The notes under the pieces: generated by a model
Database searches by the model: none
Told to the model about the DNA's origin: nothing
What the model saw: the letters and a program-made list of their open reading frames with translations, nothing else
Position numbers and translations under genes: made by a program
Shown here: piece by piece, positions 1 to 9,392 of the stretch
Layout: each line of letters starts with the position of its first letter
Position numbering within the stretch: the stretch's first letter is position 1
Assembly: GCF_001269385.1 (NCBI RefSeq)
Contig: NZ_CXOO01000040.1
Coordinates: 1-52,759, forward strand
Length of the DNA: 52,759 bases
Origin: Limnohabitans sp. DM1
GTDB taxonomy: Bacteria > Pseudomonadota > Gammaproteobacteria > Burkholderiales > Burkholderiaceae_C
Reading direction: 5' to 3'

Positions 1-504
1 GTAGCTGTGTCCCCTGGCACGCGAAGTCTCATCAATCGCCAGTGCCGTGACATCCGAGTGATCTGCCAAGCCACAGGCCATCTCAACATACTTTTCGCAC
101 ACGGCCAGAACCTTGTGCGGCGACTCCCCGACAAGACGCGAGACGGCGGCAAATGGCATCTGGCCAGACAGCATCAGAATGAAGGCTTCAAACAGCAAGG
201 TGAAGCCATTAAGTCGCCCGGCAAAATCAGGCTCGACCAACCGCACCGAACCGTTGGGAAGTTTCACGCGAGGCGTGCGAACTTGCAGATGGCACTCGTG
301 TTGAAAGAAGTTCAGGTGCCGATACGTCTTGGCCACCGTGTCGTGCACACCATGCAGCCCATCGTGACCCGAGACTGCAAAGCGACTGCCGACTTTGAAG
401 TCAATCAATATCGTCAAGGTCTTGGCACCTTCGTCGAACTCAACCGAGGCAACGCACCACGGGTCAGTGATGCCCAGGGCAGATTCAAACAGCTTGGCAG
501 TCAT
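1..504 (-). CDS. ISL3-family transposase, N-terminal part (cut by left window edge)
   Basis: Read on the minus strand from the ATG at 504, an open frame runs without a stop to base 1, giving about 168 residues. It begins MTAKLFESALGITDPW, continues through LTILIDFKVGSRF and ends AIDETSRARGHSY. In ISL3-family transposases this N-terminal part precedes the DDE catalytic core, and an AIDE(T/S) motif supplies its first acidic residue. The C-terminus and one end of the element lie outside the window. I could not recognise the inverted repeat on the right side, which should lie between about 505 and 640. The gene points away from the molybdenum module, so the element probably separates that module from whatever lay to its left. 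Family assignment is from residue patterns only. Confidence 0.8.
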   Translation of the reverse strand, partial: MTAKLFESALGITDPWCVASVEFDEGAKTLTILIDFKVGSRFAVSGHDGLHGVHDTVAKTYRHLNFFQHECHLQVRTPRVKLPNGSVRLVEPDFAGRLNGFTLLFEAFILMLSGQMPFAAVSRLVGESPHKVLAVCEKYVEMACGLADHSDVTALAIDETSRARGHSY

Positions 505-653
505 CAATTCACGCTCAAAAGTTGATCAATATGGCAGAAGCTTACCCACTCAAATTTCAAGAGAACCAAACTTGAAGACCTTGCACAAGCCATCAGCAAG
601 CTCATGAAACGTTCAAGCCATTCCCCCATTTCATTTGACAGGAGAAACTCATC
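505..653. other. Gap between transposase and coxG-like gene
   Basis: This gap of about 150 bp must contain the right end of the ISL3-type element and the promoter of the next operon. I see no clear inverted repeat or promoter. A GGAGAAA ribosome site at 641-647 belongs to the following gene. Confidence 0.5.
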
Positions 654-1223
654 ATGGACATGACTGGACAACGCACCTTACAAGTGACACAGCAGCAAGC
701 CTGGGAGGCGCTGAATGACCCCGACATACTGAAGGCCTGCATTCCCGGCTGTCAAAGATTCGAGCCCTCGGGTGATCAAAAATTCGCCGTCGCAGCAGGC
801 ATCAAAATGGGTCCGGTCTCGGCCATGTTCAATGGCAGTGTCCAGCTCACGGACATCGTGGCCCCCCAAAGTTACAAACTCAACTTCGATGCCCAAGGTG
901 GGGTGGCCGGTTTTGGCAAAGGGGAGTCTTCCGTCGAAATCAAGCCACTGGAAAAGGGCTGCGAATTGCATTTCACCGTGCACTCCTCGGTGGGTGGAAA
1001 AATCGCACAGTTGGGCCAACGCTTGATCGATGGCGTGGCCAAAAACATGGCCGAAGACTTTTTCAAACGGTTTGAAGCTGAACTCGAAAAACGCTACCCG
1101 CCCGCCGAAGAACCGGTTCCCCAAGAATCTGCGCCTGCACAGACATCCGCTGGCGTTCCTGTTTGGATGTGGGCTGCGGGCGCAGCTGTTGCCCTGGCCG
1201 TGGTGGTCATGGTGACCCGCTGA
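654..1223 (+). CDS. CoxG-like SRPBCC-family protein with C-terminal membrane anchor
   Basis: This 189-residue protein matches the CoxG (carbon monoxide dehydrogenase subunit G) family. The N-terminus resembles the START/SRPBCC fold, with QQAWEALNDPDILKACIPGC at residues 14-33 and the later GVAGFGKGESSVEI segment. Residues about 140-165 form a Pro/Ala-rich linker. VWMWAAGAAVALAVVVMV at the C-terminus is a single membrane segment. In known systems CoxG helps recruit or mature molybdenum hydroxylases of the xanthine oxidase family at the membrane. The start is supported by GGAGAAA seven bases upstream, although an in-frame ATG lies two codons further in. The XdhC-like gene follows after 16 bp, so the two are probably co-transcribed. 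The hydroxylase they serve is not adjacent. Confidence 0.85.
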   Translation: MDMTGQRTLQVTQQQAWEALNDPDILKACIPGCQRFEPSGDQKFAVAAGIKMGPVSAMFNGSVQLTDIVAPQSYKLNFDAQGGVAGFGKGESSVEIKPLEKGCELHFTVHSSVGGKIAQLGQRLIDGVAKNMAEDFFKRFEAELEKRYPPAEEPVPQESAPAQTSAGVPVWMWAAGAAVALAVVVMVTR

Positions 1224-1239
1224 TTGACAGCCCCAGACG

Positions 1240-2316
1240 ATGGAAAATCTCGACCTCACGGTGTTGAACCAGCTGCTGGGCTGGCGTGCACAGGGCCAAA
1301 AAGCATTGTTGGCCACCGTGGTGCGAACATGGGGCTCTTCACCTCGCCCCGTGGGCTCCATCATGGCGCTTTGTGAAACCGGGTCCGTGGTGGGCTCTGT
1401 TTCTGGTGGTTGCATCGAAGACGATCTGATTTATCGCTACAAGCGCATCAGTCAGCCGACCGCTGCCCATCCCTCAGAAAATCTGACACATGAGATCCCT
1501 GACAGTCCCCCTGAGCGGGTGACCTACGGTGTCAGCGCTGATGAAGCGCACCGTTTTGGTTTGCCCTGTGGCGGAACGCTGGAGCTTGTGCTCGAATTCA
1601 ATCCCGAAGTGGCTGAACTCCAACAATTGGTGGACATGCTCACCCAAGGTCAAATGGTTCATCGGCGCACCGACATGTCAACCGGAAAGGTGACCTTGTT
1701 GCGGGCGTTGCAACCCCAAGCGTTGAGTGACGATGGCAAGGACCTTTGCAATTGTTTCGGCCCTGAATACCGCATGTTGCTGATTGGCGCCGGTCAATTG
1801 ACGGAATACTTGGCGACGATGGCCTTGTTCTGCGGCTTTGCAGTGACGGTCTGTGATCCCCGCGAAGAGTACCGCAGTGGCTGGCAGGTGGCCGGGGTGA
1901 CTCTGCTGTCTGACATGCCCGACGATGTGGTCAAAGCCTTCCACGTCGACAAACGCACTTGCGTGATTGCTTTGACACACGACCCCAAGCTGGATGATCT
2001 GGCCTTGTTGGAAGCTTTGAGCTGTGATGCACTGTACGTTGGCGCGATTGGCTCTCGACGCAACGATGAGGCCAGGCGCTCACGCATGGTTGAACACTTT
2101 GATCAAACTCAGGAAAGTCTTGCGCCACTGCGCGGACCGATTGGCATTTTCATTGGCAGCAAAACACCGCCTGAAATTGCAGTCAGCGTGATGGCGGAAG
2201 TGCTGGCCGTGAAAAATGCGGTGGCACTGCCACGCGATATGCAAGTGGGGCCCGCCAAAGAACAACTGCTGCCCAGCCCTCGATCAGAAGCTGTTTGCTT
2301 TTTGCCTGAAAAATAG
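1240..2316 (+). CDS. XdhC/CoxI-family molybdenum cofactor insertion protein
   Basis: This 358-residue protein has the two domains of the XdhC/CoxI family. The N-terminal part carries TVVRTWGSSPRPVGSIMA (about residues 26-43) and VVGSVSGGCIEDD. The C-terminal Rossmann-like part carries LLIGAGQLTEYLA near residue 180 and LYVGAIGSRRNDEARR. Known family members bind the molybdenum cofactor, promote its sulfuration and pass it to xanthine dehydrogenase or CO-dehydrogenase-like enzymes. The position after a CoxG-like gene and next to ModE/ModABC fits that role. A second, shorter XdhC lies at 22056-22853 beside the purine genes, so this copy may serve another hydroxylase. Asn near LCNCFGP (about residue 168) marks the interdomain linker. 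The exact client is unknown. Confidence 0.88.
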   Translation: MENLDLTVLNQLLGWRAQGQKALLATVVRTWGSSPRPVGSIMALCETGSVVGSVSGGCIEDDLIYRYKRISQPTAAHPSENLTHEIPDSPPERVTYGVSADEAHRFGLPCGGTLELVLEFNPEVAELQQLVDMLTQGQMVHRRTDMSTGKVTLLRALQPQALSDDGKDLCNCFGPEYRMLLIGAGQLTEYLATMALFCGFAVTVCDPREEYRSGWQVAGVTLLSDMPDDVVKAFHVDKRTCVIALTHDPKLDDLALLEALSCDALYVGAIGSRRNDEARRSRMVEHFDQTQESLAPLRGPIGIFIGSKTPPEIAVSVMAEVLAVKNAVALPRDMQVGPAKEQLLPSPRSEAVCFLPEK

Positions 2317-2358
2317 CCTGGTGTTTTGATTTCTTCCTTTCCGGACGAATTCAAAACA

Positions 2359-3129
2359 TCACCCTGCAAGCCCGATCACCACCGCATTGGGCTCTAGAGC
2401 GGCCATCGCGTTTTGCCGAAGTTTGAGGGGTGACTCGGCATCAGCGAACCCCACCAGGACCAATCCTGGCGTGAGTTGCAATGAGACCTCTAGCCCTGCA
2501 GCACCCGTTCCTCGGCGCACCACTTTGCCACGCAGCAGGTTGACTTCCCCAGCGCCCACGATGGTGGGTGCCACCGTCACGGCAGTGGCCTTGAACATGG
2601 CCAACACCTTCTGCCCGGGTTGAAGACTCAGCAGTTGCAGACTCTCCAGCGTGATTTTCGACGTCAATCCTTGCCCATCGGGCAGTTCAAGAACGACGGT
2701 TGCTGCGCCTTTTGACGCACGTATGTCCTGAACCTGACACGGCATCTGGTTGCGCATGCTGGTTCGAAGGCCCATGCCAGCGATACCGCGCAGATTCAGT
2801 CCCAAGCCGTCGGCAGAGCGAACAAATTGGGCGAGCGCATTTTCGCGAGCCGAACTCAGCAGGTCAGCAGCCTCCAACACCTGAAGGCCGGCAGGCGTGA
2901 GTTTGGCACCTCCCCCGCCCGAACCGCCCACGGCTTTCTCCACCAGAGGAACCCCGGCCAGATTACTCAGCGTCTCAAGGGCTTGCCAAGCCGCTTTGTA
3001 GCTCACGCCATTGGCTCGTGCAGCCTCAGAAATGGACCCCGCATGGTGCATGGATCTCAACACTTCCAGGCGCTTGTCTACAGCAGGGGCTCCCAGGACG
3101 TCGTCAAATTGAATTTTTGGAGCAGACAT
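2359..3129 (-). CDS. modE: ModE-family molybdate-responsive transcriptional regulator
   Basis: This 256-residue protein has the ModE layout. A winged helix-turn-helix occupies residues about 15-110 (RLEVLRSMHHAGSISEAARA, then VSYKAAWQALETLSNLAGVPLVEK). Two TOBE/Mop-type molybdate-binding repeats follow at about 120-185 (MRNQMPCQVQDIRASKGAAT) and 190-255 (VAPTIVGAGEVNLLRGKV). The linker motif GGSGGGGAKLTPAGLQVLEA is typical of LysR-like ModE DNA-binding domains. The gene faces modABC and shares a 90-bp control region that contains a good ModE-type inverted repeat. Molybdate-bound ModE normally represses modABC and can activate molybdoenzyme genes; repression here is inferred from the operator. 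Confidence 0.93.
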   Translation of the reverse strand: MSAPKIQFDDVLGAPAVDKRLEVLRSMHHAGSISEAARANGVSYKAAWQALETLSNLAGVPLVEKAVGGSGGGGAKLTPAGLQVLEAADLLSSARENALAQFVRSADGLGLNLRGIAGMGLRTSMRNQMPCQVQDIRASKGAATVVLELPDGQGLTSKITLESLQLLSLQPGQKVLAMFKATAVTVAPTIVGAGEVNLLRGKVVRRGTGAAGLEVSLQLTPGLVLVGFADAESPLKLRQNAMAALEPNAVVIGLAG

Positions 3130-3154
3130 GCTCAGTCCCTCAAGATGATGGCAC

Positions 3155-4686
<1,532 letters not shown>

Positions 4687-4690
<4 letters not shown>

Positions 4691-5772
4691 CCACTTCACC
4701 CCAGCTTCGCATCCAAGTTCAGCTCGACCGCAGCGACTTCGCACTGAAGGTGGACCTCACCCTGCCAGTCAACGGCATCACGGTCTTGTTTGGGCCGTCC
4801 GGTTCAGGCAAAACCACCCTGTTGCGCTGTGTGGCCGGTTTGGAGAAGGCCCAGGGTCTCATCTCATTCGGCCATGAAATATGGCAAGACAGTGAAAAAC
4901 GACTTTTCAAGCCCACATGGCAGCGTCAAATGGGCTATGTCTTTCAGGAAGCCAGCCTTTTTGAACACCTGAATGTCAAGCAAAACCTGCACTTTGGTCT
5001 GCGCAGGGCTGGTAAAACCAAACAATCGCAGGTTCTTGACGCGGCGTTGGAGCTGCTGGGCATTGGCCACCTGCTCGAGCGTGGCGTCACCACGCTGTCA
5101 GGCGGTGAGCGTCAGCGTGTGGCAATCGCCAGGGCCTTGGCCACACAACCTCAGCTGCTCTTGCTGGACGAACCGCTGGCCTCACTGGATGTCGCTCGGC
5201 GCAAAGAAGTCTTGCCTTGGCTGGAAAGGTTGCACGCAGAACTGAAGATCCCGATGCTGTATGTCACCCACTCGGTGGACGAACTCGCTCGCTTGGCCGA
5301 TCAAGTGGTCATGCTCGATGGTGGCAACGTCCGATCTTGCGCACCGATGACCGAAGCCATGGTGTCGCAGGACATGGCCCTGGCCATCGGCGAAGAGGCG
5401 GGTATGGTGACCTTGGGCCGGGTCATGGAGCGCAACCCAGAGGACCAGATGGCACAAATTCAATGGGGTGGCGGAATCCTTTGGGTGCGCGACCAGGGCG
5501 TTGCAGTGGGTCAAACCGTTCGTGTCCGCATCCTGGCCCGCGATGTCAGCCTCGCACTCTCCAATCACGAGGACTCCACCATACAAAACCGTCTGCAGGG
5601 CCTCATCGAATCGATAGATTCAGACGCCCATCCTTCGCAAGTTGTCGTGCGCGTGCGTTGCGGTCAAGCATTGATTCTTGGACGTGTCACACGCAGATCG
5701 CTGCGCCATCTGGCGCTTCGACAAGGTGCTTCGGTTTGGTGCCAGGTGAAATCCGTCGCACTCATTGTCTGA
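4687..5772 (+). CDS. modC: ModC, molybdate ABC transporter ATP-binding protein
   Basis: This 361-residue ATPase contains Walker A GPSGSGKT (residues 36-43), a Q-loop in YVFQEASLF, signature LSGGERQRVAIARAL (137-151), Walker B LLLLDEP (157-163) and the switch histidine in YVTHSVDE. Residues about 290-355 form a C-terminal Mop/TOBE domain (NRLQGLIESIDSDAHPSQVV), as in canonical ModC, where it senses the oxyanion. It drives molybdate import through ModB with ModA as donor. It is the last gene of the coupled modABC operon; about 150 bp without clear signals follow. Confidence 0.95.
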
Positions 5773-5921
5773 GGCAAAGTCGGGTTCAACCCACACAATG
5801 CCGACTCGATGGATGGCCACTGTGTGGTGCACTCCAAGGCGCAAACATGACAGCCACGAAACTCTGAACAAGGCAAAGTAGCACCTGACCCTCTCACCGA
5901 TGCCCACGACCAGGACACGCC

Positions 5922-7115
5922 ATGAACGACACCGCCCTCCTCCCACCTGCCCTAGAAGCCATCCGTGCGCACGAAGCCGAGATGGTGGACATCCGCCACC
6001 AGATCCACGCCAACCCCGAGCTGGGATTTCAAGAAAACGACACCAGTGATCTGGTGGCCGCACGGCTTGAACGCTGGGGCTGGGAGGTGCACCGGGGTTT
6101 GGGCGGCACGGGTGTGGTCGGCACCTTGCGTGCGGGCACCAGCACACGCCGCATCGGCCTGCGTGCCGACATGGACGCCCTGCCGATTGCCGAAACCTCG
6201 GGCAAGGCCTGGGCCAGCAAGGTGTTTGGCAAGATGCACGCCTGTGGCCATGACGGCCACACCGCCATGCTCCTGTCTGCGGCACGCCATCTGGCGGCCA
6301 CCCGCCACTTCGACGGCATCGTGCACGCCGTGTTCCAGCCCGCCGAAGAGGGCATGGGCGGTGCCCGCAAGATGCTCGAAGACGGTTTTCTGGACTTGTT
6401 TCCCTGCGATGCCATGTTTGGCATGCACAACGGCCCCGGCATTCCTGAAGGCCAATTCATGGCCGTGCCCGGTTGTGCCATGGCCAGCGCAGACACCTGC
6501 ATCATCACCGTCAAGGGGGTGGGCGGCCATGCAGCCTTTCCGCACAACGCGGTCGACCCCATCCTCGTGGGCTCGGCCATTGTCATGGCCTTGCAAAGTG
6601 TGGTCTCGCGCAACGTGCCGCCCCTGCAAACCGGCATCATTTCCTTGGGGGCATTTTTGGCAGGCGACGCACCCAACGTGATCCCGGGCACAGCAGAACT
6701 GCGGCTGAGCGTGCGGGCCATGCAACCCGAAATTCGCGACCTCCTGGAGCGGCGCATCCACGAGATCGCCACTGCCCAGGCACAAACTTACGGTGCTATG
6801 GTCGAGGTCAATTACATGCGCCGCTACCCGGTCCTCATGAACGACCCCACCCAAACCGCCTTCTGTCTGGACCTGGTGCGCGACTGGCTGGGCGAGACTG
6901 GCCTGGTGCCCAACCCAGAACCCGTACCTGCCAGCGAAGACTTCGCCTATTTCCTCGAAAAGGTGCCCGGCTGCTTCATCAACATCGGCAACGGCGTGGG
7001 CAGTGTGGGCGGCTGCATGGTGCACAACGCAGGTTATGACTTCAACGACCGCATTTTGTCGACCGGTGCCACTTACTGGGTCAAACTGGTGGAACGCTGG
7101 CTTGCCAAGGTTTGA
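5922..7115 (+). CDS. M20-family amidohydrolase (hippurate hydrolase/IAA-amino acid hydrolase type)
   Basis: This 397-residue protein belongs to the M20D amidohydrolases. The metal site is visible as KMHACGHDGHTAML (Cys108, His110, Asp111), PAEEG (Glu142/143) and a later FGMHNGPGIPEG histidine. VGGHAAFPHNAVDPI belongs to the dimerisation domain, and EPVPASEDFAYFLEKVPG near the C-terminus carries the conserved acidic residue. Family members hydrolyse N-acyl amino acids such as hippurate or acetyl-aminopimelate; the substrate cannot be read from sequence. No signal peptide is seen. A -35 box for the next gene overlaps its last codons, so the deaminase downstream probably has its own promoter. 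Confidence 0.88.
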   Translation: MNDTALLPPALEAIRAHEAEMVDIRHQIHANPELGFQENDTSDLVAARLERWGWEVHRGLGGTGVVGTLRAGTSTRRIGLRADMDALPIAETSGKAWASKVFGKMHACGHDGHTAMLLSAARHLAATRHFDGIVHAVFQPAEEGMGGARKMLEDGFLDLFPCDAMFGMHNGPGIPEGQFMAVPGCAMASADTCIITVKGVGGHAAFPHNAVDPILVGSAIVMALQSVVSRNVPPLQTGIISLGAFLAGDAPNVIPGTAELRLSVRAMQPEIRDLLERRIHEIATAQAQTYGAMVEVNYMRRYPVLMNDPTQTAFCLDLVRDWLGETGLVPNPEPVPASEDFAYFLEKVPGCFINIGNGVGSVGGCMVHNAGYDFNDRILSTGATYWVKLVERWLAKV

Positions 7116-7140
7116 AGCGATCAAGCCGTCTGCTTAAAAT
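7112..7140 (+). promoter_or_regulatory. Sigma70-type promoter of the deaminase gene
   Basis: TTGAAG at 7112-7117 and TAAAAT at 7135-7140 are separated by 17 bp. They match the -35 and -10 consensus hexamers at four and five positions. Transcription would start near 7147 and leave a leader of about 108 nt. Confidence 0.6.
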
Positions 7141-7146
7141 CGCCCC

Positions 7147-7254
7147 ACTGCACAGCCCGGGACGCGCGGCAACGTGGTGCTCGCCCTCCCCGCTTTTTGC
7201 GGACACCAGGGGATTCGGCCGCGACTTGTTTCACCCCTTGCCCAGGACAAGTCC
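7147..7254 (+). promoter_or_regulatory. Structured 5' leader with ribosome-site hairpin
   Basis: The last 32 bases before the start can fold: GACTTGT (7223-7229) pairs with ACAAGTC (7247-7253), and CCT (7236-7238) can pair with AGG (7244-7246). The AGGA ribosome site at 7244-7247 would be buried. An alternative pairing, AGGGG (7208-7212) with CCCCT (7234-7238), would compete. This has the shape of a translational switch; a purine- or xanthine-sensing RNA is a reasonable guess but is not shown. Confidence 0.4.
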
Positions 7255-8685
7255 ATGACCACGCTGCTCATCCACCGCGCCCGCTGCATCGCCACTATGG
7301 ACGATGCCAACACCGAACTGCAGGGCGCCTCGCTCCTGATCCGCGACGGCCGCATCGAACGCATCATTGCGGCTGACGAAAACACCGACGAACTGCTCAC
7401 GCAAGTCGACGAAGTGATCGACGCCCGCCGCCATGTGGTGGTGCCGGGCCTGATCAACACGCACCACCACATGTATCAGTCGCTTACGCGGGCGATTCCG
7501 TCGGTGCAAAACGCCGAGCTGTTTTCTTGGCTCCAGGGCCTGTACCCGATCTGGGTGGGCCTCACGCCCGAGATGGTGCGTGTGTCGGGCCAGGTGGCCA
7601 TGGCCGAGCTGCTGCTCAGCGGCTGCACCACCAGCAGTGACCATCTTTACATTTATCCCAACGGCGTGCGGCTGGACGACAGCATTGAAGCGGCGCACAC
7701 CATCGGCATGCGCTTCACCGCCACTCGCGGCAGCATGAGCGTGGGCGAAAGCCAAGGCGGCTTGCCGCCCGACAGCGTGGTCGAGCAAGAACCCGCCATC
7801 CTGAAAGAAACCCAGCGCCTGATCGAGACTTGGCATGACGCGAGCTACGGGTCGATGACACATGTGGCCGTGGCCCCCTGCTCGCCCTTCAGCGTCAGCC
7901 AAGACTTGATGCAGGAATCAGCCAAGCTGGCCCGCGCCCACGGCGTGCGCCTGCACACGCACCTGGCCGAAAACGACCACGACATCGCTTACACCCGCGA
8001 GAAGTTCAACTGCACACCCGCTCAATACGCCGAAGACTTGGGCTGGGTGGGCCACGATGTGTGGCACGCCCACGGCGTCAAGCTCGACGAAGAAGGCACG
8101 TACCTGTTCGCCAAAACCCGCACCGGCATTGCCCACTGCCCGTGCAGCAACATGCGCTTGGCCAGCGGCATCTTGCCCCTGCGCAAAATGCTCGACGCGG
8201 GTGTGCCCATTGGCCTGGGTGTGGACGGCAGCGCCAGCAACGACGCGGCGCATTTGCTGAACGAAGCCCGCCAAGCCATGCTGTTGGCGCGTGTGGGCAG
8301 AGCGATGGCGCCACCGCGCGTCGAAAACGGGCGCACTGTGTTTGGCTGTGACTTGGGTCCGTCAGACTTGACACCCCGCGACGCCCTGCGCCTGGCCACT
8401 CGCGGTGGGGCTGAAGTGCTGGGCCGCGCCCACGAGCTGGGGCAGATCAAAGCGGGCTATTGCGCCGACATCGCGATGTTCCGCACCGACACGCTGAGCA
8501 TGGCGGGCGGCGCGGTGCACGACCCGGTGGGGGCGCTTTTGCTATGCGCCAGCGACAACGCCGACTACACCATCGTGAATGGCCGCGTGGTGGTGCGGCA
8601 AGGCCAGATCACCACCGTGGACATGGGGCCGCTGATCGAGCGGCACAACCAGTTGGCTTTGCAATTGGCTTTGAAACATCATTGA
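7255..8685 (+). CDS. 8-oxoguanine deaminase-like amidohydrolase
   Basis: This 476-residue amidohydrolase has the TIM-barrel metal motif VPGLINTHHHMYQSLTR (His70 and His72), the HTHLAEN histidine, and GLGVDGSASNDAAH carrying the metal-binding aspartate. The LTRAIPSVQNAELFSWLQGLY region and the length match the group that holds bacterial 8-oxoguanine deaminases, guanine deaminases and AtzB-like enzymes. The likely reaction is 8-oxoguanine plus water to urate plus ammonia, which would feed PuuD at 20669. The ATG at 7255 was chosen because an AGGA site lies just upstream and the residues before it are not conserved-looking. Guanine or a triazine as substrate cannot be excluded. Confidence 0.8.
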   Translation: MTTLLIHRARCIATMDDANTELQGASLLIRDGRIERIIAADENTDELLTQVDEVIDARRHVVVPGLINTHHHMYQSLTRAIPSVQNAELFSWLQGLYPIWVGLTPEMVRVSGQVAMAELLLSGCTTSSDHLYIYPNGVRLDDSIEAAHTIGMRFTATRGSMSVGESQGGLPPDSVVEQEPAILKETQRLIETWHDASYGSMTHVAVAPCSPFSVSQDLMQESAKLARAHGVRLHTHLAENDHDIAYTREKFNCTPAQYAEDLGWVGHDVWHAHGVKLDEEGTYLFAKTRTGIAHCPCSNMRLASGILPLRKMLDAGVPIGLGVDGSASNDAAHLLNEARQAMLLARVGRAMAPPRVENGRTVFGCDLGPSDLTPRDALRLATRGGAEVLGRAHELGQIKAGYCADIAMFRTDTLSMAGGAVHDPVGALLLCASDNADYTIVNGRVVVRQGQITTVDMGPLIERHNQLALQLALKHH

Positions 8686-8747
8686 TTCGGTGCCATGGTG
8701 TTTGATGTTGTCATTTCATCGTCAGTGACAGCATGGGTCTCATCTCA

Positions 8748-8821
8748 GTAGGAGCGCACCCCGTGCGCGATGGTTTATGGGGGCGTGTGCCACGCCAATC
8801 GCCCACGGGGTGGGCTCCTAC
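8748..8821. repeat. REP pair in inverted orientation (REPIN-like)
   Basis: The plus-strand unit at 8748-8770 begins GTAGGAGC and has stem arms GCGCAC and GTGCGC around CCC. The facing unit at 8799-8821, read on the minus strand, begins GTAGGAGC and has arms GCCCAC and GTGGGC. The stem bases differ but stay paired, so structure is conserved. The GTAGGAGC head resembles pseudomonad REP elements. Confidence 0.75.
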
Positions 8822-8842
8822 AGGGGAGATGTATTGTTTTTT

Positions 8843-8867
8843 GTGGGAGCGTACCCTGTACGCGATA
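8843..8867 (+). repeat. Single REP-type palindrome
   Basis: GTGGGAGC is followed by arms GCGTAC and GTACGC around CCT, then GATA. The stem sequence differs from the two neighbouring units by compensating changes. It lies immediately beside the 3' end of the membrane-protein gene. Confidence 0.7.
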
Positions 8868-8870
8868 GAA

Positions 8871-9359
8871 CTATGTGGCCATACCCGCCAGCGCCCTCAA
8901 ATAAGCCTCCCCACGCGCCTCGGCAAACAAGTCCAGCGCCAGCGTGAAGCCCGCCTGGACCACCAAGCCGATGCCGATTGCGGTGGCTGCGTCCCATTTG
9001 GAGAAGAACGCGATCAGGCAGGCCCCGAGCACGAGCAGCGCCAGCTCGACGCTTTTGTACAGCTTGAAATTGGCCATCACCGTTTGCATGCGCGCGGTTT
9101 CGGCTTGTTTGAACTCGGCTGGTGCGCTCACGAGTTGCGTGCTGAGCTTGGCCAGTTGTGCATCGGTGCGCGCAAAAATGGTGACGCCCACCACCAGCTG
9201 CATCAGCGCCACCACCACCAAAGGCAGCGCCATCCAGCGAAGGCGGTGGCCGTGGGTCCACAGCCAAAGCGCCAGGCCTATCGCCATCAAGGCCGCCAAG
9301 ATGAAGAGCACGCTTTCCTGCTTCTCCCCGACAAAATAATCCGTCATGTCTTTCACCAT
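8871..9359 (-). CDS. Small multi-pass membrane protein of unknown function
   Basis: This 162-residue protein has four predicted membrane segments: VLFILAALMAIGLALWLW, MALPLVVVALMQLVVGVTI, SVELALLVLGACLIAF and AIGIGLVVQAGFTLALDLF. A charged amphipathic stretch (TDAQLAKLSTQLVSAPAEFK) lies between segments two and three. I recognise no family. The ATG at 9359 was chosen because AGGAG lies eight bases upstream; an ATG at 9380 would add seven residues with a weaker GAGGGG site. It follows the AraC-family gene on the same strand and may be co-transcribed, so it could be that regulator's target. No catalytic motif is visible. Confidence 0.7.
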   Translation of the reverse strand: MVKDMTDYFVGEKQESVLFILAALMAIGLALWLWTHGHRLRWMALPLVVVALMQLVVGVTIFARTDAQLAKLSTQLVSAPAEFKQAETARMQTVMANFKLYKSVELALLVLGACLIAFFSKWDAATAIGIGLVVQAGFTLALDLFAEARGEAYLRALAGMAT

Positions 9360-9392
9360 TTGCAGGTCTCCTGTGTTCATGTTCTGTGCCCC

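Noticed and set aside
8748..8867. CRISPR-like repeat array
   Set aside because: The units are palindromes in both orientations with irregular spacing and varying stems, which fits REP elements, not CRISPR.
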